From: Terfezia claveryi
Taxonomy: Eukaryota; Ascomycota; Pezizomycetes; Pezizales; Pezizaceae
NCBI GenBank assembly: GCA_015179025.1
Contig: WHUX01000021.1
Coordinates: forward strand, 124,001-188,000
DNA: 64,000 nt
Reading direction: 5' to 3'
The notes beneath the pieces were generated by a model. That model saw only the letters and a program-made list of their open reading frames with translations. It ran no database searches and was not told the DNA's origin. The first letter of the stretch is position 1. Each line of letters begins with the position of its first letter. The position numbers and the translations under genes were made by a program. Shown here in pieces: positions 1 through 9,902 of the stretch.

Positions 1-479
1 GCCTTCAAAAACGAGCAACATAAACCGAGAAACTTCAAAACAGTGAAGCCTAAACGGCAAACAGCAAGGCTACATAAAGAAAGCCTGGCAATGAAAAGAA
101 AGTCAAAAGCTCGTGAATCAGAAAGCGAAAAGGTCCGGGCGGACGACAACCTGAAAAGTGGGAAGGAGGGAGGCGAGCCACTGCCAACGTCTAGCACAAA
201 CACGATAAACGAACAACACATTCTCCGGCTACAATGACTGTGTCAGGATCACGATCTACGAGCCAGTCGAACAATGACAGTACAGCTACTCAAGTCACAT
301 CGGCGCGAGCTTGTAGTGGCAGATATGAATTTGCTTATCGAATCACTGATGGAATGATTTCGGCAAGCACTGGGGAAGAGAACAAGGGAAATAACAGTTC
401 AAACAAAACCGGCAAGGAAGAATGCCAGGGATACAAAACAATTAAACACCAAACTTAAAAAAAAAAAAAAAAAAAAAAA
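1..479 (+). mobile_element. Left-truncated retroposon remnant ending in an A23 tail
   Basis: The stretch ends in an uninterrupted run of 23 A (457-479), as expected for a retroposed transcript. The short open frames before it (43-237 and 234-458) are lysine/serine/threonine rich and match no family I recognise. The left boundary lies outside the window, so no target-site duplication can be tested. It could be a processed pseudogene or the 3' end of a LINE unrelated to the Tad-like family elsewhere in the window, because it lacks their 3' hairpin. Confidence 0.4.
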
Positions 480-574
480 GCCAAAGAATACAGAGTATAA
501 AGAAAGAATCAAAGCCAAAAAGGACAAAGCAAGAGAAAAATAATTTACATACAAGTGATTGAGGGAATAGTAAT

Positions 575-654
575 TAGATAGATGACACTTTTTTATTTAT
601 TTATTATTTTTTATTATTTTTATTATTTTTATTTTTATTTTAGATAGATGACAC
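575..654. repeat. 14-bp direct repeats flanking a T-rich insert
   Basis: TAGATAGATGACAC occurs at 575-588 and again at 641-654. Between them lie 52 bp made only of T and A (T-rich on this strand). This is what an insertion of little more than an A-rich tail, read on the minus strand, with a 14-bp target-site duplication would leave. Replication slippage in low-complexity DNA is the alternative. Confidence 0.5.
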
Positions 655-776
655 AATACGATGTAGTACTAGTTGAGTAGATAGTTATAGAGATATGCCT
701 CGTCAACTTGTTCATACTCATACTCGATCCAGATACAATGGGAAATACCTAAACTCTTCTCATGTAAATATACATA

Positions 777-1361
777 CAGTGAACTCTCGATATAAGAATA
801 TCGTCCGGCGGGGGGGGGGTAATATTCTTATATCAAATATTCTTATATCAAATGTCAGGGTAACTACTAAAGGTATACATCAAGAAAGAGAATTAACGTG
901 AGGTAGAGGAAGAACTAGGTACAGGAGAACCAGGAACCGCCCCGGATGACGTGAAGAAGACAGTATGCATGTGCATAGTCATATATCTCCTTGCGTTCTT
1001 CTTCCGTCCAACCTTTACTTTTCAATGCACCACTAGCAGGCATATCGAATTAGTTCGGGGGTTCGAGGTGGTATTGTAGGTGTAGCAATATTGTGTGTCG
1101 CGGTATTGTGTGTCGCGGTATCGTGTGTCGCAGTATTGTGTTTGGCGGTGTTGTATTTGGTAGCGATGTCTTGTTGGTTGTGGGGTATTTATTATCGATA
1201 AGCATTCTTATTCCAGCTAGGCTGTTTAATATTACCCAATCAGGTACTCTTGCTATAAGAATACCTTAGTAAACAATCTTGAGAAAATAAGATCAAATAT
1301 ATTCTTATTTTGTATGGGGGCGGGGGGGGGGGGTGTATATTCTTATATCGAGAGTTCACTG
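777..1361. mobile_element. pogo/Fot1-type MITE, 585 bp, TA target duplication
   Basis: Perfect 24-bp terminal inverted repeats lie at 777-800 and 1338-1361, beginning CAGTGAACTCTCGATATAAG. They are flanked by TA at 775-776 and 1362-1363. CAGT ends plus a TA duplication are typical of the pogo/Fot1 group of Tc1/mariner elements. A G-rich run follows each repeat inward (near 810-819 and 1316-1333). A ~17-bp unit around TATTGTGTGTCGCGG is repeated about four times at 1088-1160. No transposase is present. A 42-codon minus-strand ORF (915-1043) begins with ATG but is unassigned. Confidence 0.85.
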
Positions 1362-1363
1362 TA

Positions 1364-2080
1364 TTCCTTCCTCTCTCTTTCTAACCCCAAGTTTCCAATG
1401 CCAAATATTTCCTTCAAATGAGAGGATCTAACAAGGATGGAAACCTGGACAAAGGGCTCTACCGATACGTCGAAGAACTAAACCTGAGATATATAAATCC
1501 TCTTTTTGCGGATTGTTCTTTGTACTATATAAGTAGTTATAAGGTTGAAATGCAGCAGCAGGGTTTGCATGAATATAAGGTTGAATGAAATGTTGGTCAA
1601 AGGCCTAGTCTGGTTGCTGTGTTCTGTGTTAAGGTGTACACTACTTTTACACAAATGAAAAATGGCGGCAGAGTTATAAGGTTGGAATATAGATGAATAT
1701 GTGAAGTACAAACATTAGCGCTAGTCAATAAGAGTTCTATATCATGTACGGGGATTTTGTCATTGGCCGACCGCATGGTGGCGTTACAGGGTTTTAGAGT
1801 ACGAGCTTGTAGACGTAATGTATTAGTGGTATATTTTACCTTTGTCATGTTTAATATATTACAGTAGAAGATACTGAACTGTTTCTCAATGTCAGTCAGC
1901 TTTCTCATTATACAAGCTTTCTTTGAAATAGAGATATCTTCAGTTGTCAGAAGGGCATAGAGCCACTAATAATAGATTATACTCCTGCCAAGACAAGCAT
2001 AATTAAAGGTATTGAAGGGGTTAGTAGTCATACCACCTAAGGTGGTTATAGGAAGAGTCCAGATTGGTGTTGGCACTGTA
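1364..2080. other. No recognisable gene
   Basis: Only short overlapping open frames on the minus strand (1478-1908), without splice structure or a recognisable motif. I see no repeat shared with the rest of the window. Confidence 0.5.
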
Positions 2081-2808
2081 TGTAACAAGGCACGGGGAGC
2101 AAGGCGACCAAGGGGTACGCCTAGGAAGGGACGAGGGGACGTCACATGTGTAGAGGAAGCTATGTGTGTGATGCGATGTGGTGGGAACGGAGATTTTCTT
2201 GCTTGTTAATTTGGGTTTTCGCTAAGTCGGGTGGTATATGTTAGTGCTTGCGATGACGTTTTTGGCTGGTTTGTGGCTGTATAGCATTTGCGATGATGTT
2301 CCGTGTTTTTGTCACTTGGGGTCGTATCTTTAATGGGGGAAGGAGAAGGAACACAGGAGCGGACTCTCCCTTTAAATAGCGATATAGGATTTTGAGCGAC
2401 TCTCCCTTTCAATAGCGATATAGGATTTTGGAGCCGGAATAAGAGAATAAGTTCTCTCGCCTTGAGTTTTTAGAGAGAAGTATACAGCATTTGACTGCTC
2501 TACGAGATGGACTGCTAAACGAGATGCGAGCGACTAGAGTATCTTAGGATTAAGTGTGCTAAATACCGGCCTCTCAGGGTGCTATTCCAAGAGAGAGTTG
2601 CTCCTGTTTTCCTTCTCCTCTCCATTAAAGATACGACTGCCCCCAAGTGACAAAAATGCGGAACCTCATTCTGACGTTAGCTAACGTCAGAGCAAGTGCT
2701 ATACAGCCAAAAACGAGCCAAAACGTCATCGCAGCACTAACATATGCCACCCGACTTAGCGAAAACCCAAATTAACAAGCAAGAAAATCTCCATTCCCAC
2801 CACATCGC
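2081..2808. repeat. LTR-like fragment fused to a ~215-bp inverted repeat
   Basis: 2081-2175 resembles the start of the LTR at 4092 in the same orientation (shared GGGGAGCA.GGCGACCAAGGGG and CCTAGG segments), so it is probably a relative of that LTR. From 2173 a segment of about 215 bp (to about 2388) recurs inverted at about 2583-2808. A 36-bp unit starting GACTCTCCCTTT is tandemly doubled at 2362-2433. The right arm carries a 20-bp perfect palindrome (2671-2690) that the left arm lacks. Read as a rearranged pair of related LTRs, head to head. Confidence 0.5.
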
Positions 2809-2895
2809 CAAACAAGCGAGACTCATTAACACATAGGGGTAGGCATAGAAAACGCGGACAAAGACAAATGACCTGGGGCAGGTCCCTTGCTAGTG

Positions 2896-4055
2896 TCAGT
2901 AACTAGGCAAGGGACTCCCCTTTTCCCGATTCCTCATTTCCCAACTCCTGAATCCTTGATTCGGACACCGCATGGGCGCCAGGGAGCGGTTTTTACGGAG
3001 GGGACATGCCACGATGAAATGGTCACCTTTTCCGCATGCAATACATAGTCCATTATCCCGGCGGCGGTTCCGTTCCTCCTGGGATAGTCGAGGCCTACCC
3101 AAAGACAAGTCCATGGTGGTAGGACCTCCTGCTGTCAACGATGGATGTGCTGTTTTGTTGACTGGGGTGGGGGCTTGAGCGGTGTTGCTGAGGTTGGGGT
3201 TGTGGACAGGTTGTTGGCCTGAACGTAGGGCGGTTTTGGAGTCGGGACATCCGTTGTTCCATCTGGGAAGCCTAGTCAATCAATTTGTCAGGCTTCCAGG
3301 AGGTTGACTGTAGCCTGCTAGGTTTCATCATTTAGTCCTTCCTGGAACTGTTCCAGTTTGGACTGGTTGTTCCATAGGACCTCCGCCGCCAGTCTAGAGA
3401 ATTCTACCACGTAAGTGGACAGTTCCGAGTTACGCTGTCTCAGAGCTCACAGGGCACGACTAGCTGTTCCCACCGCATCTAGGTCCCCGAAAGCCCTGTC
3501 GAGGATGACGAAGAGTGCCAAAATGTTCTCGAGCTTGATTCCGGTTCTAAAGACATAAGGCTGGATTTGGTTAGTTGCTTTGCCCTCCAGCAGGGCGAAA
3601 ACATAAGCCAGTCAGTGTTGTTCCGACGGAAACCTAGCAGAATCCCCGTTAAGTTTGAGGTTGACCGCATTCTTCCAGGCTCTTCAACGAACTCGATCCC
3701 CGTTGAACTTAGAGGGAGTCGGTATAGTTTCAGTCTTGTTGCTGGCTGTTGTTAGGACCACAAGATTTGCTAGGGCGTGGCTGAGGGACTGGACCGTAGT
3801 CCGTTCATTAGTGAGCGCTGTGCTCGTTTCATCAAGGTCCTTCTGCAGGACCATAATATCCTCGTCGGCCGATTTCAGCTGGCGTTCAGCTACGGCCAGG
3901 CGGTTGCCAAGTTCCGTCCCGATGGTGTCCATGGCTTCAAAGATGTCGATTATTTCTCGACGATAGGCATTCAGCTCATTCGGACTTGAGGGGATAGGAG
4001 AATTCCTCCAGGTCTGGAATCTGACAGCGGGTGGTGGGGGAGTTTGAGTGTCCAT
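2896..4055 (-). pseudogene. gag: Decayed Ty3/gypsy gag
   Basis: Gag packages the RNA of LTR retrotransposons. The start at 4055 (MDTQTPPPPAVRFQTWRNSP) leads into a coiled region and a typical 'PSKFNGDRVR' segment. The capsid-like middle is spread over different frames (about 3360-3680; 'LSLLEGKA'-type sequence is readable). The 3' part (2896-3279) has MDLSLGR followed by a CCHC zinc knuckle, CIACGKGDHFIVAC. Frameshifts and stops break the frame and no protease or pol follows, so the copy is dead and internally deleted. It sits just inside the LTR at 4092-4494, read on the minus strand, which would be its 5' LTR. Confidence 0.75.
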
Positions 4056-4091
4056 GATAATGTACTAGTTGGTCAGGATGATCCAACGTAG

Positions 4092-4494
4092 TGTAATGGG
4101 AGGCTCGGGGAGCACGGCGACCAAGGGGGATGCCTAGGTAAGGGACAAGGGGATCGCACACGTAGGAGAGGCTACATGTGTGATAAGGGGGCAAGGGGAA
4201 GTTGTCATTGACACCTGTCATGGATGTCATGGATGCCATGGACGATATCACGGAGGGCAGATTGGTTGAAGACATGCGGAAGCTCTGCCACATGTGATAG
4301 AGTTTGACGTTGGAGGCAGCTGTGCTGCAGGGCTGGCACACGGAGGCAAGGGGGTGCACGAGGAAGGTGCACCAGCGTGGGAAGGAGGCAAGGTCTGTAT
4401 TGGAATACAAGACGTTGGATGGGGATCCAACAAGAGTGCGAGAGCGAAGAGATATATATATACATGGTGGCCTTGAGAGCCAAGGCCGATAACA
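4092..4494 (-). repeat. LTR (5' LTR of the decayed gypsy element)
   Basis: On the minus strand the segment begins TGTTATCGGCC and ends CATTACA, giving the TG...CA ends of an LTR over 403 bp. It holds a TATA-like core (TATATATATCTCTTC, near 4450-4470) where an LTR promoter is expected. It directly precedes the gag start at 4055. A TGGATCATCC segment just inside could be the primer site. The related fragment at 2081 supports LTR identity; no target duplication was found. Confidence 0.55.
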
Positions 4495-4589
4495 GATTAA
4501 GCTTCCCGAGATAGGGACATTTTGACAGTCGTGCCGGAAACTGGCACGACTCTCAAAACAGGACCCAAGGAGAGACGGTTGTTACAGGG

Positions 4590-4870
4590 GCCCCCACCAG
4601 GACTCGAAGGACGGGTGTAGCAGTTAAGACTATCAGTCGAGTGGCACATACCTGAGTTGCATAGGGAACGGCGACCTTCTGCTCTTACCACTGAAGGGAA
4701 GTGAGCACACTGCAACGAGTTCCCGAGGCCCCCACCAGGACTCGAAGGGGAGCTTAACAGTTACGACTGCCTAGATATTGAGTTTACACGAGTGGCTGAT
4801 CACCGAAGGATGGAGCATGAGGCTCGCTAGGACTGACCCTGGCTTTAGAACCATCCTGTCGAGCCCACCA
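4590..4870 (-). repeat. tRNA-derived SINE-like repeat, two tandem units
   Basis: Read on the minus strand, two units each contain a pol III B-box-like CCTTCGAGTCC followed by TGGTGGGGGCC (B boxes near 4600 and 4742). Each is preceded by GT(C/A)..AACTG(C/T)TA. The distal unit also carries upstream GTCAGTC...AGCGAG...CTCATGCTCCA, which recurs at 16225. The same head-plus-B-box order at a distant site argues for a mobile tRNA-related repeat rather than a functional tRNA; I cannot fold a proper cloverleaf. Confidence 0.5.
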
Positions 4871-5459
4871 ACCCCGAGATGGTGACTGCCACTCAAGAGT
4901 TTTTAGTCTCCTTTCCGGCTACCAAAGTATGTCGGGAGATTGTCACAATAGAGAATGGTGTTTCAGACCCGAACTCTTCGTGAAGCTGTATCGCTGTGAC
5001 ACCCATGACCCTCAGGGTCTCGCAAGGTGACCCGATGAAATCCGCGAGACGTTTTGGATGCGTCGGCAGGCAACACCCGTCCACACCTTACTAACCAAAG
5101 CATATGTCGAAGATATGCCCGAGAGGTGACCTGTCAGCCTACCTAGCACTTGCACGACTTGGAGTGTTCTCTCCCATTTCCGCCTCGGAAGTTGGTTCAT
5201 GACTTTGTTGGGGCGGACCCCCCGAGAACCGAAATGTCAGTTTCCGAGTTGTTGTCCGCCTCTCCCACTCCGACGTCAGCGTTGGTCTTCGAGCTTTTCG
5301 GGGCTCCAAGTGGGCCAGGGCGTAGCTGGTAGGTAGGCTGTCGGTTAGTTATCAGGATTACCTCCGGTGGCCTTTACTCCTCTCTTCCGGCATACGAATT
5401 ACTCCGCAGCCGGCTAGCCACCGGGGGGGCGGCTTCCTAAGAAGGATCGCACCGCCCAC
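4871..5459. other. No recognisable gene
   Basis: GC-rich sequence with short frames on both strands and no recognisable domain. It lies between a SINE-like repeat and a LINE fragment and is probably further degraded repeat DNA. Confidence 0.4.
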
Positions 5460-6020
5460 ATTTGGCCCTGTAAGGAGAGCCATGAGGAGCCACCCGTAAG
5501 CCCGGGTGGATTCAGAACAAGGCAAGTTAATCTGCCAGGTCCGCCGCAATAAAAGATACATACAAATAGAACATAAGAGATTCATGAACGGGAGTCCCAT
5601 GCTGTCATTAATCGGCAATGTCCGAATGAGCCCGAGGGCCCTGACTGGACTCCCGGCGCCCCCCCACAATGTTGAGCATCACCCACCCAAAGCCTCCCTC
5701 CCTCCTCCCCCCCTACGTATGTTGCCTATATAAATACTCAAAGAGGGCCTCCGTGGCCTCGAACGTCTCCTCCTTCTCCTCTCGCCACTCCGGTTTGTCT
5801 AGCTCCTCCCAACTGCTCTTGTCCCGGAGGAGGAGGGCTCTTTCTCGTCTGAAGCGTGGGCAGCTGAATGTGATGTGTCGGCCGTTTTCCACTGGGTGGC
5901 CGCAGGCGCACTTGGGTGTCTCCGCTTTGCCGATATGGTATAGCCAGCCCTTTCAAGGGCCTCGGTCAGTTCGCATCCAGGTGTAGGCGGAAAAGGCTCG
6001 TCTGCTCCAGTCAGTAACCC
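5460..6020 (-). pseudogene. LINE (Tad1-like) ORF2 C-terminus and 3' UTR fragment A
   Basis: On the minus strand, about 5740-6000 encodes the tail of a LINE polyprotein behind RNase H: W-[MT]RTDRGP, then a Cys/His cluster with CACGHPVE, then SSWEELDKPEW. Only frameshifted pieces are open. Below it lies the family 3' UTR (CAGTCAGG..., GACAGCATGGG, GGCAGATTAACTTGCC, CCACCCGGG...GGGTGG). The copy is truncated inside its terminal hairpin at about 5460. The same protein tail recurs at 6564-7340 and 17640-18010. Confidence 0.75.
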
Positions 6021-6167
6021 CCCGTCTACCTTATCCCTCCTTCACTCTTGCTCTCTTCAATCAAACTCCTCAGAACACGCACGAAATCAACACTGTGATA
6101 CAGCTTCAAGCACTAATCATGAACTTCCAAAACATGCACCAAATTAAGCGGCCTAGGCCTGGGCACG

Positions 6168-6539
6168 TCTCCGTCAGTTTACATTTACGAGTCTCCTTAT
6201 TTCAGTCCACGGGTCATAGTCCATTTATTCTAATCTCTCTCCACACTGCATTTGTCTTTAACTTTGTTCCAGTCCTTAAGTTAGTCCTTTTAGTTCATCT
6301 CTTTTCCGCGAAGTCCTTCAGCCCGTTAAGTTGGGGATGAGGCTCAGTCAGGCCTTCGGGTCATCGGCCAGTCCGTCAATGACAGCATGGGGCCTCGTCC
6401 TGTTCGTGTACTTAGTTTGCGTGGGGTTGGCAGATTAACTTGCCTCCCCCTTGAATCCACCGGGCTTCCGCGTGGCTCCTCATAGCCCCCCTAACGGGGC
6501 TGCATAGGAGTACCAAGTATTAAAAAAAAAAAAAAAAAA
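6168..6539 (+). mobile_element. 5'-truncated LINE copy B (3' UTR only) with 14-bp TSD
   Basis: TAGGCCTGGGCACG flanks the copy at 6154-6167 and 6540-6553. The insert is pure family 3' UTR: CTCAGTCAGGCC, GACAGCATGGGGCC, GGCAGATTAACTTGCC, the CCACCGGG...GTGG hairpin, then the terminal hairpin (outer stem 6476-6480 with 6506-6510) and an A tail to 6539. This is a target-primed insertion truncated upstream of any coding sequence. Confidence 0.85.
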
Positions 6540-6563
6540 TAGGCCTGGGCACGAGACGTCTCG

Positions 6564-7389
6564 TCTCCAAGCACTTAGGCCCTTGGGCAGCAGGAATAGG
6601 AGCTATTCAGGAAGAAGGATGGAGGGCCTGCCATACGGACGGCACGGGACGAAAAGGTGTAGTTGCAAGTGGAGTCCACAGTGAAGACCGGACAGGAGGA
6701 ACCCCCGAGAACTACGGGGTGTACCTAGGAGACCAGGCCACAGTAGCGGACGGCGAACTCTTTGCAATGCAACTGGCTATACACAGGGAAGACTCAGTCA
6801 TGCTGGCGCAACATGAGTTCAGGCTCCCCCCCCCAGATCGGGGATTGAGAAAAGTATCAAATCCCTCGTGACGGCTAATCCACACAGGGACCTCCAGTTA
6901 TCCTGGGTTAGGGGTCACCTGGGCATTCCAGGCAATGAAAAGGCAGACCGGATTGCAAGCCTCCAGTCACACCTGGGGGAGTTCACAGGCCAGGAACGCA
7001 CAGTGACAGAAGGGGGCCTCCGCGCATCCTCCAAAGCCACTCGCAAGGAAGCCAGAATCAGAGCCGGATACGGGATTAGAAGAGTGGAGTGGAACCGATA
7101 TTCCCTCTCCGCCTTCACGTGGATGCGAACGAACAGAGGTCCACAGAGGAGCTGGCTCCACCACATCGGCAAAGCGGAATCAGCAGAGTGCGCATGCGGA
7201 CACCCCACCGAGTCAGGAGATCACATCGTCTTCAGATGCCCACGCTTCGACCACCACCGGAGAGCCCTGTTGGGGGAAAAGAGCAGTTGGGAGGAGCTCG
7301 ACAAGACGGAATGGAGAAAAGAAGGGCTCACTTTCGAAATTTCAATTAGTAACACATTACCGACATTTTACGAGTCCCCTTTGTCCTAG
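6564..7389 (+). pseudogene. LINE ORF2 fragment: RNase H and zinc-binding tail
   Basis: RNase H in LINEs of the Tad1/I groups degrades template RNA during insertion. Here the first part (about 6570-6790) reads DGTGRKGVV...VADGELFAMQLAI, covering the first catalytic Asp and the Glu. The central TDSQ motif is missing where sequence has been lost near 6800-6840. The open frame from 6868 continues with LSWVRGHLGIPGNEKAD, the family's H/D motif, and the C-terminal Cys/His cluster CACGHPTESGDH..FRCP. It ends abnormally in STOP-free UTR-derived sequence near 7389. Dead fragment. Confidence 0.8.
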
Positions 7390-7684
7390 CTCATCTTATT
7401 TGTACTTACGAGTTCCCTTCTTCACAGTTATTTCACAGTTATTTCAGTTCACCATTGTCATAGTTCATCAGTTAAGAGGCGGAGGCTCAGTCAGGCTCTC
7501 GAGTCTTTGGCCAGTCCATTTATGACAGCATGGGGCCTCACCTACGTTAGTGCATTTAGTTTGCGTGGGGTTGGCAGATTAACTTGCCTCCCCCTTGAAT
7601 CCACCGGGTTTCCGTGTGGCTCCTCATAGCCCCCCTAACGGGGCTGCATAGGAGTACTAAGTATTTAAAAAAAAAAAAAAAAAG
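6564..7684 (+). mobile_element. 5'-truncated LINE copy C with 11-bp TSD
   Basis: GAGACGTCTCG flanks the copy at 6553-6563 and 7685-7695; the target contains the palindrome GAGACGTCTC. Contents: the RNase H-bearing end of ORF2 (to about 7340), the family 3' UTR, the terminal hairpin (7620-7624 pairs with 7650-7654) and an A tail ending near 7683. It abuts copy B, with only the hAT-like element's sequence between them. Confidence 0.85.
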
Positions 7685-8136
7685 GAGACGTCTCGAGACT
7701 TTTTGTGAAAACTTTTCATTGGCCGCGAAAGTTTTTCAGTGGCTGCGAAGATCTTTTCATGGATTGCGACAATCAGTTTAGCAGCCTACGATAGCCTTCG
7801 CTTGTAGATATGTGTTATTCGGTACTTAAAGGTAGAGATTCCTTCTTCTCTTTCTCCCTTCATTATACTCTTTCTCCGCTCATTATCCGCACTTCCTGTA
7901 CTACATCTACAATCAGCACAATGAGCCAAATTTCTGTGTCGGCTGCTCATACTCCGGATGATTTTAGAGCGAGGTTTAGCGGAAGAGGGTATAGAAGAGG
8001 AAATTGACGTCGAAGGCGAAAATGATGATGATTGATAACAACTAGATAGCTAGCTAGCAAGTTTGAATATACTTGTTATGATTGTGTTGGTTGGTGCTCG
8101 ATATCCAAAAGTCTCGAGACCAGGCCTAATTAAGCC

Positions 8137-8937
8137 TGTTGCTTGCTCAAGGTGTCCAACAGCCTTCGATCCAATTGCATCGACATCTACGTCAACAGGC
8201 GATAGATAGAGGAGCTGTGAGCAGTGCGGGGTTGGAAAACGTATTGTTAGTTAACGAGATGTCTTTTCGCATATCCCATTAGATAAGCTAATTTTCGATA
8301 TAAATCCATAGAGTAAACGACCAGAAGAACTCGAGTACCTAGGACTGCAGCGGCAAAAACCTACGCAACATCAGTTCAGCTTCATCAATGATTGAAGGAT
8401 ACTGAGGCTTCAAATCAATGGACGGCGCATTCGCAAGATAGTTGACAGCCGTTATACCCTATAACCCTCTACATTAGGGACTACATATTATCAATAGATC
8501 GAACATCTAGCATTGAAGATTCAAGATCTATCCAATCTTCACTAGAATTGCTGCTCAACTAATTTCAAACCCTGTACAATGATGGCGTACTATCCTATTC
8601 AGAATCTATGATACAACAATCAATAATTCACTTAAGGACTTCACCCAAGAATTGTCAAATATGCACTTGGCTGAACACTCTATGTGAGGAAGCCGAAAGT
8701 AGATGGAAACTCTATCTGGGGGCGTTGTCTCAGGGAAAGAGCAAACAAGGCTGGGTTGGCATACCTTCAGTATACAAGCGAAATGTCTACTGGTAATATA
8801 CACTGTATATACCTAAAGTACTGGTTGTCGAAGGAAACTCTGCCCTATATTTTTTCTTTCTTTTCAAAACTCCTTACTCATAGGTCCCAGTAAGGGGATC
8901 ATGACAGGCGGGGGAGGGGTTGAGGGGAGGGCCGAGA
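8137..8937. other. No recognisable gene
   Basis: AT-richer sequence with only short overlapping ORFs (8606-8893). No splice-consistent coding model or repeat was recognised. Confidence 0.4.
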
Positions 8938-9211
8938 CGGGCGTGGCGGGGGAAGTCTTTTACATACGGGGAGAGGCCGGTTAAGGGGCGTGGCGGGGGA
9001 AGTCTTCTATACATGGGGGTGAGGCCGGTTAAGGGGCGTGGCGGAGGAGGTAGGGGTTATTTCGCTTTTCTTAGGCTCGGGAGGCTGGGCGGTTATGCAG
9101 CCCGTTGTCCCGTGGGTGTACCGAGTCTTCTAAAGACGAGGGAACGGGACCGTCTCATAGCCTTAGGCTCCACAGACGTACAGACTCAAAAAAAAAAAAA
9201 AAAAAAAAAAA
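8938..9211 (+). mobile_element. Divergent LINE/SINE 3' end (copy D) with 47/48-bp tandem repeats and A24 tail
   Basis: A 47-48 bp unit containing GGGCGTGGCGGGGGAAGTCT and GAGGCCGGTTAA starts at about 8940, 8988 and 9036. Downstream a hairpin has outer stem CGTCT (9151-9155) with AGACG (9174-9178) and inner stem GCCT/AGGC. It is followed by GTACAGACTC and 24 A (9188-9211). The architecture equals that of the Tad-like 3' ends although the primary sequence differs, so this is likely a related family. Confidence 0.5.
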
Positions 9212-9300
9212 GGGGATCATGATTAGCCACCCGGAAAGTAGAGTGGATTCAGGACAGGGCAAGTTAATTTGCCCTGTCCCGTATCTAAATACAACGAATA
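9212..9300 (-). mobile_element. LINE 3' UTR fragment, tail-to-tail with copy D
   Basis: Read on the minus strand it contains GGCAAATTAACTTGCC, GAATCCACTC...GGGTGGCT and AATCATGATCCCC, the family 3' UTR up to the first half of the terminal hairpin. The neighbouring 9300-9420 has two imperfect copies of TCAAGT.CCAA.TGGCGAAA. No coding capacity. Confidence 0.6.
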
Positions 9301-9902
9301 AACTGGAAAATCAAGTGCCCAATTGGCGAAAGCATGGCGTGTATAGGCAGATAAACCAAAAATCAAGTACCAAATGGCGAAAACATAGCGTCAAGTGCGC
9401 GGGTCATTATGGTCAATACAATGGAGGTAAAGTTCTAAATTCACTATTCCATACTCTACCTCGCCTACCCTCTAAAATTCCGTGGCAATCGTTGCCACGC
9501 CAGGACAACGCCGCGTTGGCCTCAGTTACCTTGTAATAAAAGGAGAGAAGTATAAAACAGCGTACTTTATGTGCCCATGTGCCCATAGACCGTCAAACCG
9601 TCAAATCCTGGCGCTCGCATTCAGTATTTCGAAAACATCGGCCACATTTCAATCCCACAACCATTTGACCGCACCCCCAGAGACGTCCCATGCTCAACGA
9701 TTCAGTCTACCACATTCTTAATGCCCGACATCAGCTGGCGTGGATTGCTGCATTCAACACATCTTTCCTCTCTTTCCTACATGCCCCCCTAACCCCTATC
9801 ACCTCCCTCTCCTACCCCCATACTCTAACCCCCTCCGCTACCCCCATTCCCTATCCCCTTACCCCACCGCATCTACACCCCAACTTCCCAACCCTGATAG
9901 AT

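Larger units (their letters stand above)
6151..8128. mobile_element. Non-autonomous hAT-like TIR element split by two LINE insertions
   Basis: TAGGCCTGG...TCTCGAGACTTTTTG on the left (6154 onward, resumed at 7685 after the insertions) matches, inverted, CCAAAAGTCTCGAGACCAGGCCTA at the right end (8105-8128). Flanks ATTAAGCG (6143-6150) and ATTAAGCC (8129-8136) match at seven of eight positions, as for an aged 8-bp hAT duplication. With the LINEs removed it would be about 0.5 kb. Near 7960-8035 one frame reads AEEGIEEEIDVEGENDDD before a stop, an acidic C-terminus of the sort seen at transposase ends. hAT assignment rests on TIR style and duplication length only. Confidence 0.5.
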
